Positions 1 through 9,727 of a stretch of 60,442 nucleotides of DNA are shown here, piece after piece (within the stretch, counting starts at the first letter, position 1; the number at the start of each line of letters is the position of its first letter). Source of the DNA: Brevibacterium gallinarum (lineage in GTDB: Bacteria; Actinomycetota; Actinomycetes; Actinomycetales; Brevibacteriaceae); assembly GCF_014836885.1 (NCBI RefSeq), contig NZ_JACSPY010000016.1, positions 1 through 60,442 of the forward strand, read 5' to 3'. The notes beneath the pieces are model-generated. The model made no database searches. It saw only the letters and a list, made by a program, of their open reading frames with translations, and was not told the origin of the DNA. Both the position numbers and the translations under genes were made by a program.

Positions 1-160
1 CTGAAGACCTCGTCCAGGCGGCCTGAGCAGAGAAGGAAAACTCGTAGGGACTGTCCACATTCCTTGACACAGCCCAATCTGTGCTCCCCGCAGGTGAATC
101 TGCTGGCACCAACCGGTCCGGTCGCTGGCTGGGCGTGCCCACCTGTGTCAGGATGTTTGC

Positions 161-1081
161 GTGAGCTCACTTGTGACCGGCGAGGCGATCGCCCTTGATA
201 TTCGTCCAGCATCGCTGGCGATGCGCGCCGTGTCGTGTGCCATCGACTACGTCATCATCACGGCGCTTTACATCACCGTCGTGATCTCGGCCTCATGGCT
301 GATCGAGCAGCTCGCGATCAGCGAACCGCTCGTCTACCAGACCGTTGTCCTGCTGCTGACTGTCCTCTGCCTGCTCATCGTCCCGTTCACCATTGAGATC
401 CTGACCCGCGGGAGATCGGTCGGAAAGCTCATCTGCGGTCTGCGGATCGTGCGAGACGACGGCGGAGCGATCAGCGCACGGCATTCGTTCCTGCGCGCAA
501 TGCTCTACGGCTTCGAGATCTTCGGCACCGCTGCCGGCCTCGCTGCACTCGTCGGCCTGCTCTCACCTCAGTCGAAACGCCTCGGTGACTACCTGGCAGG
601 CACAATCGCCGTCAATGAACGGGCGAAGATGCCGCCCATCACCCAGATCCACGTGCCGCCACGGCTCCAGGCCTGGACACGCAGCGCAGATATCTCCGCG
701 ATCCCCAACGGCTTGTACTACCGCATCACCCAGTTCCTCATCTCAGCACACCTGCGCGAACCCGATTCGCGCTGGGACCGTGCCGTCGAACTGGCCGAGG
801 AACTCAACCCGTATATCGCCCCTGCTCCCCCAGAGGGAACCCTGCCCGAGGAGTTCCTCGCAGCCGTCGTCGGGTGCACCCGCGCGGAGCACGCCCGGCA
901 GATGGAGAAGACCGCACGCACGGCCCAGCGGTTCCAGCAGCGTGTCGGACAGCTGCCCTTCGGCCTCTCACTTGACACTCCACGACGAGACACCCATCAG
1001 GCTGTACCGGCACCAAGGACGGCAGAGGCTGGCCACCAGCAGCGACCAGCCTCGTCCGTGTATTCGCAGATGACTCAGTAG
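161..1081 (+). CDS. RDD family membrane protein
   Basis: 306-residue protein. An RDD domain occupies about residues 18-150, with a charged R..D pair in the first helix (RAVSCAID), the RSVGKLI motif after helix 2, and about three membrane segments (24-48, 59-81, 110-134). The C-terminal half is hydrophilic and cytoplasmic in appearance. RDD proteins are poorly understood; some act in ion transport. The start is GTG. AGGA lies 7 bases upstream, but CAGGAT followed by exactly 6 bases also fits a leaderless start. The gene converges on sahH and their ends overlap by a few bases. Family assignment is solid; the cellular role is unknown. Confidence 0.85.
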   Translation: MSSLVTGEAIALDIRPASLAMRAVSCAIDYVIITALYITVVISASWLIEQLAISEPLVYQTVVLLLTVLCLLIVPFTIEILTRGRSVGKLICGLRIVRDDGGAISARHSFLRAMLYGFEIFGTAAGLAALVGLLSPQSKRLGDYLAGTIAVNERAKMPPITQIHVPPRLQAWTRSADISAIPNGLYYRITQFLISAHLREPDSRWDRAVELAEELNPYIAPAPPEGTLPEEFLAAVVGCTRAEHARQMEKTARTAQRFQQRVGQLPFGLSLDTPRRDTHQAVPAPRTAEAGHQQRPASSVYSQMTQ

Positions 1082-2526
1082 CGATAGTGCTCGGGCTTGT
1101 ACGGCCCCGCAACATCGACGCCGATGTACTCGGCCTGCTCCTTCGACAGCTCGCTCAGATGCGCGCCGAGTGCCGGCAGATGCAGCCGCGCGACCTTCTC
1201 ATCGAGCTCTTTCGCCAGCAGGTGCACGCCGGCCGGGTAGTCCTCGTGCGAGGTGAACAGCTCGATCTGGGCCATCACCTGATTCGTGAACGAGGCGCTC
1301 ATGACGAAGGACGGGTGCCCGGTCGCATTGCCGAGATTGAGCAGGCGCCCTTCGGAGAGCACGATGAACGACGTCTCCTCTCGGCCGAGGCCGGCCTCAG
1401 CGTGCACCGGCACCGTCCACTCGTGGACCTGCGGCTTGATCTCAACCACTTCGACGCCAGGCTGGCGGCGCATGGCAGCCAGATCGATCTCGTCGTCGAA
1501 GTGCCCCACGTTGCCGACGATGGCACCCGGCTTGAGCAGTGCAAGGTGCTCTGCGGTGATGACCTTCGTATTGCCGGTCGTGGTGATGACGAAGTCGGCT
1601 GAGGAGATCGCGTCCTCGGTGCGCACCACCTCGTAACCGTCCATCGCAGCCTGCAGCGCGCAGATCGGGTCGATCTCGGTGATCTGCACCCGGGCGCCCT
1701 GGCCGCGCATCGCCTCGGCAGCGCCCTTGCCGACGTCTCCGTAGCCGATGATGAGCGCGACTTTGCCGCCGATGAGCACGTCAGTGGCGCGGTTGATGCC
1801 ATCCGGCAGGGAATGACGGATGCCGTAGCGGTTGTCGAACTTCGACTTCGTGACTGCGTCGTTGACGTTGATCGCCGGGAACTTCAGATCACCGGCTGCA
1901 GCCATCCGGTACAGCCGGTTGACACCGGTCGTCGTCTCCTCGCTGACCCCGAGCATCTGCTCGCTCATCTTCGTGAACCGCTGCCCGTCCTCAGCCAGCG
2001 ACTGGCGCACCCGGTCGAGGAAGACGTGCTTCTCCTCCGGGTCGTCCTCCCCCGCCTCCGGCGCACCGCCGGCGGACTCTGCACGGGCACCTTCGACGAG
2101 CAGCATGGTGGCATCGCCGCCGTCATCGAGGATGAGGTTCGGGCCGTCGGCGAACCGGAAGATCTGGTCGGTGCACCACCAGTACTCCTCCAGCGTCTCG
2201 CCCTTCCACGCGAACACCGGCACACCGGCCGGCGCCTCAGGAGTTCCGTCCCCCACGACCACGGCGGCAGCCGCCTCGTCCTGGGTGGAGAAGATGTTGC
2301 ATGACGCCCAGCGCACATCAGCGCCGAGCGCCGTGAGCGTCTCGATGAGCACAGCGGTCTGCACGGTCATGTGCAGGGATCCGGCGATCCTCGCGCCGGC
2401 CAGCGGCTGCGCGGCACCATACTCCTCGCGCAGGGCCATGAGCCCGGGCATCTCCCGTTCGGCCAGGCGGATCTGATGGCGGCCGGCTTCGGCCAGGGAC
2501 AGGTCTGCGATGCGGTGGTCGAGCAT
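1075..2526 (-). CDS. sahH: Adenosylhomocysteinase (SAH hydrolase)
   Basis: Cytosolic NAD-dependent enzyme that splits S-adenosylhomocysteine to adenosine and homocysteine, relieving product inhibition of methyltransferases. The 483 residues include the NAD-binding loop GYGDVGKG at 261-268, the conserved [11 protein letters not shown] segment around 222-232, and the C-terminal KPEHYRY tail that reaches the neighbouring subunit's cofactor. The acidic insert around residues 150-165 fits the longer actinobacterial form. It starts 15 bases after the phosphomannomutase stop on the same strand, so the two are probably cotranscribed. A GAGGAA ribosome site precedes the ATG. Confidence 0.97.
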   Translation of the reverse strand: MLDHRIADLSLAEAGRHQIRLAEREMPGLMALREEYGAAQPLAGARIAGSLHMTVQTAVLIETLTALGADVRWASCNIFSTQDEAAAAVVVGDGTPEAPAGVPVFAWKGETLEEYWWCTDQIFRFADGPNLILDDGGDATMLLVEGARAESAGGAPEAGEDDPEEKHVFLDRVRQSLAEDGQRFTKMSEQMLGVSEETTTGVNRLYRMAAAGDLKFPAINVNDAVTKSKFDNRYGIRHSLPDGINRATDVLIGGKVALIIGYGDVGKGAAEAMRGQGARVQITEIDPICALQAAMDGYEVVRTEDAISSADFVITTTGNTKVITAEHLALLKPGAIVGNVGHFDDEIDLAAMRRQPGVEVVEIKPQVHEWTVPVHAEAGLGREETSFIVLSEGRLLNLGNATGHPSFVMSASFTNQVMAQIELFTSHEDYPAGVHLLAKELDEKVARLHLPALGAHLSELSKEQAEYIGVDVAGPYKPEHYRY

Positions 2527-2541
2527 GGAGGTTCCTCTCGG

Positions 2542-3975
2542 CTATCGGCGGATGAGTTCCAGAGCTGTGGAGACGAGCTCATCGGTGCGCTCCTGCACCG
2601 GCGTCTCGCAGTTGAGGCGCACGAGCGGTTCGGTGTTCGACGGTCGGACGTTGCACCACGCCTCGGGCATTTCGATCATCACCCCGTCGAGGTCATCGAC
2701 CTGGCATTCGCCGAACACGCCCTCGAAGGCGGCCTGCCGGATCCGGGCAAGGGCGGCCTCGGGGTCGTCGACGACGGAGTTGATCTCCCCGGAGGCGACA
2801 TACGGGATCCATTCGGCGACGAGTGCGCTCAGCGGCTGGGCCGTCTCGGCGAGCGCGGCGATCACATGGCAGGCAGCCAGGATGCCGGAATCCGCACCGT
2901 AGAAGTCACGGAAGTAGTAGTGCGCGGAGTGCTCGCAGGCGAAGACGGCATCATACTGGCGCATGAGCTGCTTGATCCGCGAATGGCCCACCGGCGTGCG
3001 CACAGCCTGCCCGCCGGCCGCGGAGATCGCCTCGGGCACGGCGCGTGAAGTGATGAGGTTGTGCAGCACGACGGGGATCTCCTCGCCGCGCTGTGCACGA
3101 GCCCGGTTGATCTCGCGGACGGCCACCAGCGCGCCGATCGCAGACGCCGAGACCGCCTCGCCGTGTTCGTCGATGAAGAAGCAGCGGTCGGCATCGCCGT
3201 CGAAAGCCAGGCCCAGGTCAGCGTCGTGGCCGACGACCGCGGCCTGCACATCGCGCAGGTTCGCCGGGTCGAGCGGGTTCGCCTCGTGGTTGGGGAAGGT
3301 GCCGTCGAGCTCCGTGTAGAGCCCGATGACGTCGATCGGTGTCGCCGCCAGCCCGGCGCCGGTGCCGAACACCTCGGGCAGCAGCTTGCCGGCCATCCCG
3401 TTGCCGCAGTCGGCGACGATCCGCAGCGGCCGGTCGATCGCCTCGATCCCGGTGAGCGAGCGGATCCGGCGGGCGAAGGCCGCAGCGAGCTCATTGGCGG
3501 CCTCTCCCGAGGCGGCAGGCGTCTGCTCGGTCGCCTCGCCTGGGTGCTCAGGCACTTCGAGGGCCAGCAGGCGGATGGCGTCGAGTCCGGATTCGCGGGA
3601 GATCCCGGCGGCGGCCGGGCCGCAGATCTTGATGCCGTTCCAGTCAGCAGGATTGTGACTCGCCGTGACCATGAGGCCCGGGGCGTTCCAGTGCCCGGAG
3701 GCGAAGTACAGCTGGTCAGTCGACGTCATGCCCAGGCGTGTCGCTTCGCTCCCGGCTGCTTCGACTCCGGCTGCCAGCATCTGCGCGAACCGCGGGGAGT
3801 CCGGGCGCATATCGCAGCCGATCACGACACGGCTGCTGCCGTGCTCGCGGTGCATGACGTGGGCGGTCGCCCAGCCGATGGCGAAGACGACGTCGTCGTC
3901 GAGGTCGATGCCGATCCGGCCCCGGATGTCGTAGGCCTTGACGGCGCGCGAAAGCTGGGCGGCTCGGGTTGTCAT
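2542..3975 (-). CDS. manB: Phosphomannomutase/phosphoglucomutase
   Basis: Interconverts hexose 6-phosphate and 1-phosphate (mannose and/or glucose) to supply GDP-mannose and other nucleotide sugars for glycolipids and wall polymers. The 477-residue alpha-D-phosphohexomutase has the phosphoserine loop TASHNP (Ser106), the metal loop DGDADR and the C-terminal phosphate-binding RPSNTEP. Its ATG overlaps the stop of the DUF3499 gene by one base (TGATG), indicating translational coupling. manA lies about 10 kb away on the same strand, consistent with a mannose-nucleotide role. The exact substrate preference cannot be decided from sequence. Confidence 0.93.
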   Translation of the reverse strand: MTTRAAQLSRAVKAYDIRGRIGIDLDDDVVFAIGWATAHVMHREHGSSRVVIGCDMRPDSPRFAQMLAAGVEAAGSEATRLGMTSTDQLYFASGHWNAPGLMVTASHNPADWNGIKICGPAAAGISRESGLDAIRLLALEVPEHPGEATEQTPAASGEAANELAAAFARRIRSLTGIEAIDRPLRIVADCGNGMAGKLLPEVFGTGAGLAATPIDVIGLYTELDGTFPNHEANPLDPANLRDVQAAVVGHDADLGLAFDGDADRCFFIDEHGEAVSASAIGALVAVREINRARAQRGEEIPVVLHNLITSRAVPEAISAAGGQAVRTPVGHSRIKQLMRQYDAVFACEHSAHYYFRDFYGADSGILAACHVIAALAETAQPLSALVAEWIPYVASGEINSVVDDPEAALARIRQAAFEGVFGECQVDDLDGVMIEMPEAWCNVRPSNTEPLVRLNCETPVQERTDELVSTALELIRR

Positions 3976-4307
3976 CAGTCGCCGTTTCCGATCACGCGCA
4001 GATGCCCGTGGGTGCGGCCCTCGGGTTCCGGCTTGGGTCTGGCGGCCTCGCGCACGGCGTCGGCGATCGCGAGCAGGTCGTCGCGGCTGCGCTCCGGGGT
4101 CTCCTCACCCTGGCCGAGGCGGATCAGCTGCCAGCCGACGGGCGCGGTCAGCCGATCGGCGTGCATGCTGCACAGATCGTGGGCTCCTGGCTGGGCGTGC
4201 ATGGACAGCGGACCGATGACGATACACGCATCAGCGTGGACGTATGTCAGCGTCCACGCTGCTGAACGGTTGCAGTTCATCTTCGAGCACAGTCTCACTC
4301 CAGGCAC
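3975..4307 (-). CDS. DUF3499 family protein
   Basis: 110-residue conserved actinobacterial protein of unknown function. It carries a CxxxxC pair near the N-terminus (CSKMNC) and a second Cys/His group (DLCSMH), which could bind metal. The core TLTYVHAD...LTAPVGWQ is typical of DUF3499, which normally sits between manB and whiB2. The GTG at 4307 is preceded by TAGACT and exactly 6 bases, suggesting a leaderless mRNA; an alternative GTG lies three codons inside. Its start is only 25 bases from that of the divergent zincin-like gene. Confidence 0.85.
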   Translation of the reverse strand: MPGVRLCSKMNCNRSAAWTLTYVHADACIVIGPLSMHAQPGAHDLCSMHADRLTAPVGWQLIRLGQGEETPERSRDDLLAIADAVREAARPKPEPEGRTHGHLRVIGNGD

Positions 4308-4335
4308 GCCACGAGTCTAATACAATCGCGGTATG
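4298..4335. promoter_or_regulatory. Abutting divergent leaderless promoters
   Basis: On the plus strand TACAAT (4321-4326) is followed by 6 bases and the ATG at 4333. On the minus strand TAGACT (read from 4319 to 4314) is followed by 6 bases and the GTG at 4307. Only base 4320 separates the two -10-like boxes, so each -35 region would lie inside the other gene. Neither start has a ribosome binding site. Assignment rests on the TANNNT-N6-start pattern known for actinobacterial leaderless genes. Confidence 0.65.
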
Positions 4336-4719
4336 CCAGCCCGCCGCCTCCCCCGTGACCGTCATGGCCGCGGCGTGCGCGGTGAGCTGTTCCTCGCCGA
4401 GGTTCCGGCCAAGCGCAACCGCGCCCAGCGCTTCGCTGCGCTGGCTGCGCGCATCTTCGAGCAGATCCGGCTGCGTGCCGAGGGCGATCTGTCCGAGGTG
4501 CGCCTGGCTGTCGATCAGGTGCCACCGCCGGCGCGCCAGGTGGAGCTCGGCCGGGTGTTCCCCGCCCGGCGCGACCGCCCGGCTACGATCGTCATCTACC
4601 GGCTGCCGGTCGTCAGCCGGTGCCAGGACTTCGAGGAGCTCAACGAACTCGTCGCCGAGGTGCTCGCCGAGCAAGCCTCGGTGCTGTGCGGCCGCCACCC
4701 CGACGACCTGCTGCCGTGA
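4333..4719 (+). CDS. Metallopeptidase-family (zincin_1-like) protein lacking the zinc motif
   Basis: 128-residue protein placed and sized like the actinobacterial 'metallopeptidase family' gene found beside manB and whiB2. The N-terminus is basic, followed by FAALAARIFEQI and a beta-rich core (TIVIYRLPVV). Where the family carries HExxH before the C-terminus, this protein reads LVAEVLAEQASVLCG, with no histidine pair. It is therefore unlikely to be a zinc protease. The start is a probable leaderless ATG. What it does instead is unknown. Confidence 0.75.
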   Translation: MPARRLPRDRHGRGVRGELFLAEVPAKRNRAQRFAALAARIFEQIRLRAEGDLSEVRLAVDQVPPPARQVELGRVFPARRDRPATIVIYRLPVVSRCQDFEELNELVAEVLAEQASVLCGRHPDDLLP

Positions 4720-4722
4720 CGT

Positions 4723-6177
4723 TCAGTCCGTCAGGCGGATGTTGCGGTAGCCGATGCCCGAGGGTGCATCGGGCACGGTGAGCGCGCTGACGCCCCGGCC
4801 GGTCAGTGCGACACCGGCGGCGAAGGCGCTGACATCGGCGGGCGTTTCGATGATGACGGCAGCGGTGTCCTCGCCGAGCAGCTCGGCGGGGTTGACTTCC
4901 GTGGCCCGGTCCCCGGACAGGTCGACGGGGAACTGCCCGGTCGCCGAGCCGTCGCCGCGCACGCCGACGACCCCGAGCGTGCCCTCACCGGGGCCGAACA
5001 GCATCGACGCATCGATGTCCTCGGGCAGCATGAGCAGCTGGCGCGAGTTCAGCTTCTCAACCGCTGGGAACACCGCGAAGTCGGTCCCGCCGTCCCCGTC
5101 GCGGGTCACCTCGACAGCGGCCGTGACCCGATCATCTGCGGTGATCGTCAGGGCTGCCGGCGGGATCTCGCCGATGTCGAGGGTGACGGTGCCGCGTGCC
5201 GGGATCGAGGTGCCCGAGCGGGCCAGGTCGACCGGCCCGTCGACTCCGGCGGCACTGACATCGACGCTGACGGGCTCGCCGTTCGGGTTGCTCAGCCGCA
5301 GCCGCGCCGGTCCCCCGGCGGCGACGGGCACGGAGACCTCGCGCGCCGGATCGGCCACCGGCCCGCTCATCTCAATGCCCTCAGCGGTGAGCCCGGAGCG
5401 CTTCGAATGCTGCAGGGCCGCGCCGATGAGCCCGCCGTCAGCGCTCACCGTCAGGCCCACCTCGGGCTCCTCGGCTGCGATCGCACCGAGCTGGATGACC
5501 CGCTGCTCGCGCGGCTCCAGGCTCACGGTCGCATCCCCGCCGATGTCGATCGGGCCGTGCGCGCCGGTCGCCTCAGTCGTCGCAGTGATCGTCGTCTCGC
5601 CCGGGTTGGAGAGCACGAGGCGCACATCGTCGGTCGCTGAGGCCCCAGAGGTGGCGAACCGGGCGTGGGTGACCGGGCGGACGCATTCAACGGCGGCGAC
5701 CCCGGCCCAGTCGCCGTCATCGGCGCGGGTCACCTGCACCGCCGAGACGAGGGCGGGGTTCTCTCCCTCGGCCACTCCGGTGACGGTCGTCGGGTCCTGC
5801 TGCTCGTCGGAGCCGGAGACGAATCCGTTCGTCGTCCCGACCGTGTAGTTGTCCTCGCCGCCGAGGGTCCGGGATTCGACCCCGGCGGCCAGGATCGTCG
5901 AGTCCGGGGCCTGGGTCAGCGCCGAGGCGGTGCGCACGGTCGGCGTCGGCACGTCGCTGGTCTGGAACTCCTCATCGGTGCCGGCGACGTCGTCTTCGGT
6001 CTGCAGCGGCCCGGGGCACATCGAGACGGTGTCGGTGGCCGGCAGTCGCACCTGCTCGGCGCCGCGCGGCACGGATCCGCCGGCCAGCGGCTGCAGGTAT
6101 CCGGTCACCGCGATCATCAGCCCCGGCAGCGCGATCGCGGTGAACGTGAGCACGGAGCGCAGGTTGCGGCGGTTCAT
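4723..6177 (-). CDS. DUF5719 family secreted/anchored protein
   Basis: 484-residue protein with one N-terminal hydrophobic segment (about 8-28) acting as signal anchor, then a long extracytoplasmic beta-rich region of Ser/Thr/Gly-rich repeats. It resembles DUF5719 proteins, which accompany the large membrane glycosyltransferase and WhiB2 in actinobacteria. Its start overlaps the end of the glycosyltransferase by 4 bases, so the two are probably translated together and may work in the same envelope process. No catalytic motif was seen. Confidence 0.82.
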   Translation of the reverse strand: MNRRNLRSVLTFTAIALPGLMIAVTGYLQPLAGGSVPRGAEQVRLPATDTVSMCPGPLQTEDDVAGTDEEFQTSDVPTPTVRTASALTQAPDSTILAAGVESRTLGGEDNYTVGTTNGFVSGSDEQQDPTTVTGVAEGENPALVSAVQVTRADDGDWAGVAAVECVRPVTHARFATSGASATDDVRLVLSNPGETTITATTEATGAHGPIDIGGDATVSLEPREQRVIQLGAIAAEEPEVGLTVSADGGLIGAALQHSKRSGLTAEGIEMSGPVADPAREVSVPVAAGGPARLRLSNPNGEPVSVDVSAAGVDGPVDLARSGTSIPARGTVTLDIGEIPPAALTITADDRVTAAVEVTRDGDGGTDFAVFPAVEKLNSRQLLMLPEDIDASMLFGPGEGTLGVVGVRGDGSATGQFPVDLSGDRATEVNPAELLGEDTAAVIIETPADVSAFAAGVALTGRGVSALTVPDAPSGIGYRNIRLTD

Positions 6178-9100
6178 GTGCTGCCCCTTTCATCTGAACG
6201 GCTCTCGGCCGTGCCCGAGGCGGTGGTCGCCGGCCGTGGTGCCGTGCGGGCGCGTGAGCGGTTGCCGAAGGGGATCGCGACGAGCACGGAGATGAACAAC
6301 AGCGCCCAGCCGATGCCCACCCCGATCGCGTACTGCGGGTAGGTGTAGCTGATGGTCACCGTCGATGCCTCGTCGGGCAGCTGGTAGGCGGCCTGCCAGC
6401 TCGGGGCGCCGGTGCGGGCCTCCTCGCGCACGGCGTCCTGGCCGTTGATCTGCACGCGGGCGAGTCCGGCGCGTTCGGCGAGGATGAGGGTGCGCTGGCC
6501 GGTGCCGGCCGGGATCTCTCCGCGGCCGCCGACGATCTCGACGGGGCTGAGGCTGCCGTCGTCGGCGACGACGGAGACGGAGGACAGCGGTGAACCGTCG
6601 GGCACGACCTGGTAGAGCAGGCCCTGGTCGGTGGCCCCGAGGCGGGTGAGCCCTGGGGATACGGCCACCGTCTGGGCCAGTTCGCTGGCCCCGGAGCCGC
6701 GGATGACGACGAAGCCGATGCCGAGCTGATCGAGCGCAGTCCGGGTGTCATCGCCGCTGCCGCTGGTGAGCCGGCCGATGATGCGGGCGAGTGCGATATC
6801 GGCATCATCGATGGCGACGGGACGGCGATCGAAGGGATGACCGCTGATGCTGCGCGCTTCGTGCATCGTCGAGGCTGTGAGGATGGTGTTCGACTCCGGA
6901 ATGACGAGCTGGCCGTAGAGCTGGTCGTCATCCGATTGCAGGATGAGGGTCTGCTGGCCGAGTGCGCCGGTATGGCGTTCGGCGGCGAAGGCCGGCAGCG
7001 GCGACGCGGTGGTGCGGTGGATCGGGGTGCCGACGAGCAGGGACTGCAGGGTGAAGGCCGTGATCATGAGCAGGGCGCCTGCCGGGATGAGTCCGCGCAG
7101 CGCGTAGCTGCGCACCCGGGAGCCGCGATCGAAGGCGACCGGCCACAGCGCGGCGGCGGTGAAGCCGCAGAAGCCCAGGCCGATGAGCAGCATCGAGTCG
7201 CCGGTGAAGGAGGCGACGAGTCCGTCGGCGGTCAGCTGTCCTTCGAGTGCTGCCTGCACGATCGCGCCGGCGAGGCCTGCGGAATAGCAGACGACGGCCA
7301 GACCGAGGACGGCGAGGCTGTTGCGCACCCGCAGGGCTGCGAGCACGAGGGCGGCGAGCAGCGGCAGCAGCAGGGCGACGAGCACCCAGGGAACGGCGGC
7401 GGCCGGCAGCCAGGTCTCCAGCACGCTCAGCTGCGGGCGGGTGGCCCAGCCGAGGGCGAGCTGGAAGCTGTGCGGCTGGGCGTAGTCGAGGACGCGCCCG
7501 GGGTTGGTCAGCAGCGCATCAGGTTGGCGGATGGCGGCGATGAGCCACGGCCAGGACAGGCCGACGCCCGGCAGCAGCGCCCAGATGAAGCTGGTGGACC
7601 GGTAGACGACCATGACCGTGATGACGACGATGATGATCGGGACGATGAGGAAGGGTGAGCCGGCCATGATGACGGCGAAGGCGAGCCCGCAGGCAGCGGC
7701 TGCGGCCACCGACCGGTAGTGGATGGCCCGGTCGAGTGCCCACAGCGCGGCAGGCGCGACGACCCAGGACAGCACGGTGCCGACGCGGCCGTCGTGCAGG
7801 GAGATGAGGAAGGCCGGCTGGGCGATCCAGATGAGGGCCAGCAGCGCCCGCAGCCCGGCAGCAGGCACGACGCGCCCAGCGCACAGGTACATGACGGTCG
7901 CGGCCAGCGGCAGGGCGAGCAGCCAGAGGCTGCGCAGCATGAGGTCGAGGCTGCCGCCGAACGGCAGACTGAGGATCGCCAGCACGCTCAGCAGCGGATC
8001 GGCAGGCGTCGAGCTGCCGAGGCCGAGTTCGAGGATCGGTGAGAAGATCCGGGCGACGACCGCGGAGAAGGGCACGTCGAGGCGGGCCCAGGCGCCGCCG
8101 GTGATCGCGCCGGGGCCGATGAGCCGGTAGAACATGAGCGCGCTGGCGATCGAGCTGACGACGACGATGACGACGAGCGGGTGGAAGAGCAGACTGCGCT
8201 TGGTGCGGGTGTCGATGCCGGAGAACTCGGCGAGGTCGCCTGCGGTGTTGAGCGCACCGTCCTCACGCAGGTGGTCGGCGGCGATCTCCCCGCCGACTCC
8301 GGCGAGTTCGCGCCGGGCCGAGCGCAGGTCATGTCTGCTGGCGTAGACACTCGGCGGCAGGCTGCCGCCGGTGCGGTAGCGGCGCAGCCGGCGGGTGGCG
8401 TGGGCGTCCTGCGGCAGCGCCCAGGCAGCGCCGAGCCACCAGGCGGCTTCGTCCGGTGAGTTGGCGAGCAGATTGCCGAGTGCTTTGAGCACGGCGAGCA
8501 GCGTGAGTCTGAGCTGCGTGATGCCCGAGCGGCCGCGCCCGGCGGTTGCGAGACGGTAGCGGTGTTCGTGGCGGACGATGTGCTTGTGCGGCAGCGGCCG
8601 CGGCGATGAGTAGTAGCGGCCGATCCCCTCGGCCGGGATTGCGATGCGCGCCTGCGGGACGACTTCGACGCGGTGGCCGGCACGGCGCAGCCGATCGCAG
8701 TATTCGATCCCGCGGTAGCTCACCGACAGGGTCTCAGAGGGCACGCCGAGCTGACGGACGACTGCAGCCGCGACGAGCATGCCGGGTTCGTCGACGGCGA
8801 AGACGTCCTCGCGGCGGTTGTGCTGCCCGGCGTCCTCCTCACCGGGGCTGACCGGTGAGTAGCGGCAGCCGTCAGCGGTGGTCGTCACGCCCACGGAGAC
8901 GAGATCGCCGTCGGCGGCCAGGATCTTCGGGCCGACGACGGCCAGCGTGTCGGCGGCGCTGAGCCGTGTGTGCAGCTGAGTGAGGCAGTCGGGTTCCGGA
9001 AGGGAGTCAGGGGAAAGGAACCAGACGTAGTCAGCGCGCTCGAGGTCCGGGGAGGACACCAGTTCGGCTGCGGTGAGGGTCTCGCCCGCCGGCAGTTCGG

Positions 9101-9260
9101 GATTCCGCCGACGCCGGCGGGCGAGCTTCTGCGCTGTCCGAGAGTCATCGAGCAGCGTCACCGAGGTGATCTGAGGGAAATGGTGCCGCAGTGCTGTCAG
9201 CCAGGCTCGGCTGACGGTGTGGCCGCCGGTGCGGATGACGGCCGCAACAGTGAAACTCAC
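6174..9260 (-). CDS. Large membrane glycosyltransferase, family 2
   Basis: About 1028 residues. The N-terminal 220 form a GT-A-like domain (VAAVIRTGGH start; ADYVWFLSPDSLPEPD in the DxD region; CDRLRRAGHRVEVVP at its end). A hydrophobic portion with many membrane helices follows (about 360-780), then an extracytoplasmic region and a last helix. I chose the GTG at 9260 because it forms a GTGA overlap with the whiB stop; an ATG 93 bases upstream in the same frame would sit inside whiB. It probably transfers sugars to an envelope polymer, but donor and acceptor are unknown. The DxD motif is atypical (SPDS). Confidence 0.85.
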   Translation of the reverse strand: MSFTVAAVIRTGGHTVSRAWLTALRHHFPQITSVTLLDDSRTAQKLARRRRRNPELPAGETLTAAELVSSPDLERADYVWFLSPDSLPEPDCLTQLHTRLSAADTLAVVGPKILAADGDLVSVGVTTTADGCRYSPVSPGEEDAGQHNRREDVFAVDEPGMLVAAAVVRQLGVPSETLSVSYRGIEYCDRLRRAGHRVEVVPQARIAIPAEGIGRYYSSPRPLPHKHIVRHEHRYRLATAGRGRSGITQLRLTLLAVLKALGNLLANSPDEAAWWLGAAWALPQDAHATRRLRRYRTGGSLPPSVYASRHDLRSARRELAGVGGEIAADHLREDGALNTAGDLAEFSGIDTRTKRSLLFHPLVVIVVVSSIASALMFYRLIGPGAITGGAWARLDVPFSAVVARIFSPILELGLGSSTPADPLLSVLAILSLPFGGSLDLMLRSLWLLALPLAATVMYLCAGRVVPAAGLRALLALIWIAQPAFLISLHDGRVGTVLSWVVAPAALWALDRAIHYRSVAAAAACGLAFAVIMAGSPFLIVPIIIVVITVMVVYRSTSFIWALLPGVGLSWPWLIAAIRQPDALLTNPGRVLDYAQPHSFQLALGWATRPQLSVLETWLPAAAVPWVLVALLLPLLAALVLAALRVRNSLAVLGLAVVCYSAGLAGAIVQAALEGQLTADGLVASFTGDSMLLIGLGFCGFTAAALWPVAFDRGSRVRSYALRGLIPAGALLMITAFTLQSLLVGTPIHRTTASPLPAFAAERHTGALGQQTLILQSDDDQLYGQLVIPESNTILTASTMHEARSISGHPFDRRPVAIDDADIALARIIGRLTSGSGDDTRTALDQLGIGFVVIRGSGASELAQTVAVSPGLTRLGATDQGLLYQVVPDGSPLSSVSVVADDGSLSPVEIVGGRGEIPAGTGQRTLILAERAGLARVQINGQDAVREEARTGAPSWQAAYQLPDEASTVTISYTYPQYAIGVGIGWALLFISVLVAIPFGNRSRARTAPRPATTASGTAESRSDERGST

Positions 9261-9727
9261 ACGACCCGCTTCTTCAGTCGCCGCCGTTCGCGTTCGGACA
9301 GCCCGCCCCAGATGCCGAAGCGCTCGTCGTTCTGCAGCGCGTACTCGAGGCATTCGGAGCGGACCTCGCAGGAGGCGCAGACCTTCTTCGCTTCGCGCGT
9401 CGAGCCGCCCTTCTCAGGGAAGAACGCCTCGGGGTCGGTCTGGGCGCACAGCGCCTGGTCCTGCCAGCTCAGCGCAGTCTCGTCGGCGTCGCCGAGCAGC
9501 AGCGACAGCAGTGAGACGGCCGCCAGGCTCTCCGACGGCGTCGGTTCGCCCGGCACTGGGCTCAGGTCGAGTGGATCGAGCTGGAGCGGGTCCGGAACAA
9601 TGGCCGGAGTGGCGCGGGTTGGATCGACGAACCAGTCTTCGGCGGTTCGCGCGGTCACACCCGGCGCGGAGACGGCCGGCTGCAGTGCCGGCTGCTCTTG
9701 TCTCGCGTAGTTGCGTGCAGTAGTCAC
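9257..9727 (-). CDS. whiB2: WhiB-family iron-sulfur transcriptional regulator (WhiB2/WhmD type)
   Basis: 156-residue Wbl protein. Four cysteines (94, 117, 120, 126) fit the C..CxxC..C [4Fe-4S] site. GIWGG (138-142) and the basic tail SERERRRLKKR mark the sigma-factor-contacting and DNA-binding parts. WhiB2/WhmD controls septation and cell division in other actinobacteria. The N-terminal extension of about 80 residues is acidic and proline-rich. The GTG start is preceded by AAAGGGGAA. It heads a minus-strand operon with the glycosyltransferase and the DUF5719 gene. Confidence 0.93.
   Translation of the reverse strand: MTTARNYARQEQPALQPAVSAPGVTARTAEDWFVDPTRATPAIVPDPLQLDPLDLSPVPGEPTPSESLAAVSLLSLLLGDADETALSWQDQALCAQTDPEAFFPEKGGSTREAKKVCASCEVRSECLEYALQNDERFGIWGGLSERERRRLKKRVV

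Noticed and set aside
1..26. Possible 3' end of an upstream gene (..EDLVQAA stop)
   Set aside because: Only eight codons are visible, in one of several open frames; not enough to support a gene.
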